From contig NZ_FOVT01000013.1 of assembly GCF_900115245.1 (NCBI RefSeq), positions 1 to 64,000 of the forward strand: a DNA stretch of 64,000 nucleotides, in the 5' to 3' direction. Below the pieces are notes generated by a model. It was not told the origin of the DNA. It searched no databases and was given only the letters and a program-made list of their open reading frames with translations. Shown piece after piece: positions 60,980-64,000 of this stretch; positions within the stretch are counted from its first letter, which is position 1, and every line of letters starts with the position of its first letter. This DNA comes from Mesorhizobium sp. NFR06. GTDB taxonomy: Bacteria > Pseudomonadota > Alphaproteobacteria > Rhizobiales > Rhizobiaceae. A program made the position numbers and the translations under genes.

Positions 60980-63900
60980 CTAGTCGAGAAAAGGCAGCAC
61001 CACAAGCGCTTCCGGGTCGAGCCCGTGCTGGGCGCATACACCCTGCGCCAGGGAAAAATAGCGTTCGGCCTCGGCCAGATTGTCGAGGTCGAGGTTAAGC
61101 GTTGCCAGCCCATCATAGCACGGAAACAGCAATTGGGGCTCGCCCGTTTCGCTGGCCACGTCCAGTGCTTCTTGGAACAAGCCAACCGCCAGCTCCGGAC
61201 GGCCGTTGCACTGGTGGATCTGCGCAAGCACGATCAACGGCACCGGCAGGTGCTCGCGCTGGTCGAGCGCCTTATCGATCTCGATGGCTTTCTCGGCAGC
61301 AGGCACGCCCTCCGTCGGACAGCGATCCGTGAAAGTGCAACAAGCGACCGCCAGATTGGCGAGGAGGCGCGCCTGGAAACCCAGATCACCAATATGGCGC
61401 GCCACTTCAAGACCGCGCCGACAGACCTTTATCGCCTGTGCCGGATCGATGGTCGTGTAAAGCACGCCGAGATTGGTATAGCCGCGGCAGGCCGTGCCAA
61501 GTAGACCGGCGGCTTCGGCCAATTCAATGCTGCGCTCAACCTGGCGCACGGCGTCGTGGTTTCGCCCAAGGCGAGCCAGCGCGACAGCCTTGGTATTAAG
61601 TGCCTCGGCGGTCACAAGCGTGGCATCGGATCCAACCTGAGGGGCATGCTCGGTTGTCAGGGTGCGTACGCAATCCAGCGCCGCGTCCGCCCATTTTGCC
61701 GCGAGAGCGTGATCTCCGCTGCGGAACGCCTGTCTGCCGCGTTCTTGCCACAGATGCGCCTGCTCGATCGGGGCATCCGCTCCGTCGAGGAGCGCCGCCG
61801 CTTCGGCATAGCGGGATTCTGCGTCGCCCCGCTTGCCCACGTCCCAGAGCAGCCGACCGATCTTACGCAAAACGCGAGCCGACGCGACACGATCGGCTGA
61901 CTTGCGATATGCCTGCAGTACCGTCTCGTAGTGGCGGTGGGCAATCTCGCGCCGCCCTGCCGGGCCGCTCAAATCGGCAATGCGTTCCGCAATTGCCAGC
62001 TTTAGCGGCGTTTGCCCGTGCGCGTCCAATGCGGTCAGTGCCCGCTCGTAGAACCGAAGGGCGTCATCGTTGGCGTATATCATGCGAGCGCGATCGCCCG
62101 CCGCCTGCAGGTAATGCGCGCCCTTCTCCCGCTCGGCGCTCTGTGCGAAGTGATGACCGAGCACGGTCAAATCCTCGAACCGTTCCGGCTTGTCGCCGCA
62201 CAGTTGCTCCAAGGCACCACCGATCCGCCCGTGGATGTCCGTCCTGCGTTGCAGGAGCAGGTTCTGGTAGATCACGTCCTGCAGCAATGTTTGCGTAAAG
62301 CGGTAGCTTTGCGACGAGACCGAGCCTGATCCTGCTACTTCCTCGATGATTTCCTCATCGCAAAGCGTTTCGCAGCCGGCTTCCAGCCGGCCCGGGTCGG
62401 CGGTCACGGCTTTCAGAAGCGCGGCATCGAAGCGCGGGCCGATCACCGCGGCTTCCTGAGCCAGCCGGCGCACCTCCTGCGGCAACCGGTCGACGCGAGC
62501 AAGCAGCATTGCCTGGATAGTGGCGGGAATATCGGTTGCGACTTCGCCTGCCACGGTCCGCCATCGCTGGCCCTCGCGCACCAGGACACCGCGATCGATG
62601 AGGCCGCGAACGATCTCCTCCACAAAAAGCGGGTTGCCGCCCGCGCGCTCGAGGATCTGGTCGATAAGCCCGCCTGCGGAGATTACCCAGCTCTCGCCGA
62701 AAAGCGCAGCCAGCAGGCTGCGTCCCTCATCACTGCTGAGCGGCGAAAGCCTGAGCGCTGTATGGCTGACCCGACTTGAATCGAGCTGGCCGCTGTCCGG
62801 CGCCGGGCGATGCGTGACCAGCAACATCAACCGCGTGCGTTCCAGCCTGTCCATCACGAAACGGAATGCCTCGAGCGACACGGCGTCGGCCCAGTGCAGG
62901 TCTTCGAGGACAATCAACAGCGGCGACAACGCAAGCCGCCGTTCGATGATCGTGCGGACTGCGTAGAAAATTTGCCGCCGCAGCTGCTCGGGCTCGACAT
63001 GCTGCAAGGTCGCATCGGGGTCGCCAAGGCCAAGCACATGGTAGAGCAAAGGCATCAGCCGCTTCGCCTCCTCGCCCTGCACGCCGAGATCGGTAAGCAA
63101 GGCTGCGAGCTTCGCCCGCATTTCATCCCCATTGTCGTTTCGCATCATCCCGGCGGCGCTGCGCATCACTGCGCCCAAGGCACCGAATGATTGTTCGCCC
63201 AGCGGTGAGCACGTGGCCTGCCGCACGGCGACGTTGCGAAAACGATCCTCGTCGCCGACGCGGGTGACGAATTCCTTCACCAGGCGCGATTTCCCGATCC
63301 CGGCTTCTCCGACGAGGCGGACAAGTTGGGCCGAGCCGCCGCACGCCTGGTCAAGGCTCGCCAGCATTCTATTGAGCTCCGCGCCACGACCTATTATCGG
63401 CGCACCGAGGCCGAGCGCCTCGAGTCCACGCGCTGCCCGCGGCGCCGCAAGCGGTGCGTCCAGTCGATGGACGAGCACACTGCCAGCCTTGCCGCGAAAC
63501 ACGACATCGCCCAGCGACTCGTAAGAGAAGGCATGCCGGGTCAGCCTGTGAGTGAGTTCGCCGACCAGCACCTGACCCGGTGCGGCCAGAGATTGCAGGC
63601 GTTGCGCCGTATTCACCGTGTCGCCGGTCACCGAATAGGATCTGGCGGCGCCGATGCCCAATCCTCCCGTAACGACCGGACCGGTGTTGATGCCGATGTG
63701 CAGCATCAGAGGCGAGCCGGAGTGGGGGGCGCGTTCGCCGAGCCGCGCCGTCCGGGCGATCATGTCGAGAGCGGCGCGAAGCGCACGTTCCGGATCGTCC
63801 TCATGCGCGACCGGCGCACCGAACAATGCCAGCAGTGCATCGCCGATGAATTTGTCGACGAAACCGCCGAAATTTCGCACGGCCGCGGTCAGTTCCTTGA

Positions 63901-64000
63901 ACAGCTCGTTCTGCAACGCTTGCATCACCTCGGGGTCGAGCTGCTCGCTGAGTGTCGTGAAGCCGCAGAGGTCGGCGAACAGGACCGTTACCGTCCGGCG
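60980..64000 (-). CDS. Class III cyclase - AAA ATPase - TPR protein, 5' end outside the window
   Basis: More than 1000 residues are visible, and the gene continues beyond the right edge. Order: class III adenylate/guanylate cyclase domain (VTVLFADLCGFTTLSEQLDP, FVDKFIGDALLALFGAP with both metal-binding aspartates, SYSVTGDTVNTAQRLQSLA); AAA/STAND-type ATPase (PIIGRGAELNRMLASL, LVRLVGEAGIGKSRLVKEF Walker A, LLIVLEDLHWADAVSLEAF Walker B); and a long C-terminal TPR region (ALNTKAVALARLGRNHDAVRQVERSIELAE, LFQEALDVASETGEPQLL). This is a soluble signalling cyclase that could make cAMP for MloK1 or for the Crp-like protein in the window. The peroxiredoxin-like gene follows. Confidence 0.93.
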   Translation of the reverse strand, partial: RRTVTVLFADLCGFTTLSEQLDPEVMQALQNELFKELTAAVRNFGGFVDKFIGDALLALFGAPVAHEDDPERALRAALDMIARTARLGERAPHSGSPLMLHIGINTGPVVTGGLGIGAARSYSVTGDTVNTAQRLQSLAAPGQVLVGELTHRLTRHAFSYESLGDVVFRGKAGSVLVHRLDAPLAAPRAARGLEALGLGAPIIGRGAELNRMLASLDQACGGSAQLVRLVGEAGIGKSRLVKEFVTRVGDEDRFRNVAVRQATCSPLGEQSFGALGAVMRSAAGMMRNDNGDEMRAKLAALLTDLGVQGEEAKRLMPLLYHVLGLGDPDATLQHVEPEQLRRQIFYAVRTIIERRLALSPLLIVLEDLHWADAVSLEAFRFVMDRLERTRLMLLVTHRPAPDSGQLDSSRVSHTALRLSPLSSDEGRSLLAALFGESWVISAGGLIDQILERAGGNPLFVEEIVRGLIDRGVLVREGQRWRTVAGEVATDIPATIQAMLLARVDRLPQEVRRLAQEAAVIGPRFDAALLKAVTADPGRLEAGCETLCDEEIIEEVAGSGSVSSQSYRFTQTLLQDVIYQNLLLQRRTDIHGRIGGALEQLCGDKPERFEDLTVLGHHFAQSAEREKGAHYLQAAGDRARMIYANDDALRFYERALTALDAHGQTPLKLAIAERIADLSGPAGRREIAHRHYETVLQAYRKSADRVASARVLRKIGRLLWDVGKRGDAESRYAEAAALLDGADAPIEQAHLWQERGRQAFRSGDHALAAKWADAALDCVRTLTTEHAPQVGSDATLVTAEALNTKAVALARLGRNHDAVRQVERSIELAEAAGLLGTACRGYTNLGVLYTTIDPAQAIKVCRRGLEVARHIGDLGFQARLLANLAVACCTFTDRCPTEGVPAAEKAIEIDKALDQREHLPVPLIVLAQIHQCNGRPELAVGLFQEALDVASETGEPQLLFPCYDGLATLNLDLDNLAEAERYFSLAQGVCAQHGLDPEALVVLPFLD

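Overview
The window is high-GC alphaproteobacterial DNA, almost certainly from Mesorhizobium. The best marker is a 355-residue cyclic-nucleotide-gated potassium channel at 52605-53672 that is nearly the same as MloK1 of Mesorhizobium loti as I remember it. Dispersed rhizobial palindromic repeats, rhizobial-type exopolysaccharide genes and many rhizobial insertion-sequence fragments agree. No tRNA, rRNA or CRISPR array was seen.

Layout. (1) 1-5700: an IS630 end, a broken inverted copy of a nucleotidyltransferase gene, a broken beta-helix gene, an ExoF-like exporter, then a patchwork of IS66, serine-recombinase and plasmid-type fragments. (2) 5803-17746: an exopolysaccharide locus with a WecB/TagA-type glycosyltransferase, a nucleotidyltransferase/P-loop-kinase fusion, an APH-fold kinase, a Wzc-like co-polymerase with a degenerate kinase domain, a Tat-exported beta-helix protein, Wzy- and Wzx-like membrane proteins and an ExoY-like initiating sugar transferase. 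(3) 17985-19195: IS3 and Tn3 transposase relics. (4) 19591-22112: a compact operon of a PqqD-HprK-like fusion, an NTP_transf_5-type nucleotidyltransferase and an 80-residue peptide with a Tat-like leader, closed by a strong terminator. This is my main candidate for an undescribed system. (5) 22219-33265: a truncated RTX phosphoesterase, a large VCBS/Calx-beta adhesin cut at its 5' end beside an IS256 fragment, a methyltransferase fragment, LuxR-type and Crp/Fnr-type regulators, and remnants of Wzy, HlyD and Sel1-repeat genes. (6) 33464-49365: an accessory redox region (thioredoxin-reductase-like flavoprotein, TetR with SDR, flavin monooxygenase with berberine-bridge-type oxidase and an AfsR-type regulator, two F420-reductase-like proteins, SDR with LysR) with several frameshifts or stop codons and one ParB fragment. 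(7) 49952-64000: a more core-like stretch with an LprI-type secreted protein, an HD-domain protein, MloK1, an MscS-type channel, a giant GT2-methyltransferase-deacetylase fusion, a DUF5939 remnant, a peroxiredoxin-like protein and a class III cyclase/ATPase/TPR protein that runs off the right edge.

Working together: block 2 can plausibly start, flip, polymerise, length-control and export one exopolysaccharide, although few repeat-unit glycosyltransferases are present here. Block 4 looks like a self-contained peptide or cell-surface modification unit. In block 6, TetR and SDR share a matching operator sequence, which implies one small regulon. Block 7 puts a cAMP-gated channel within about 8 kb of a predicted cyclase. 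All functions are inferred from reading the sequence by eye; no database search was run.
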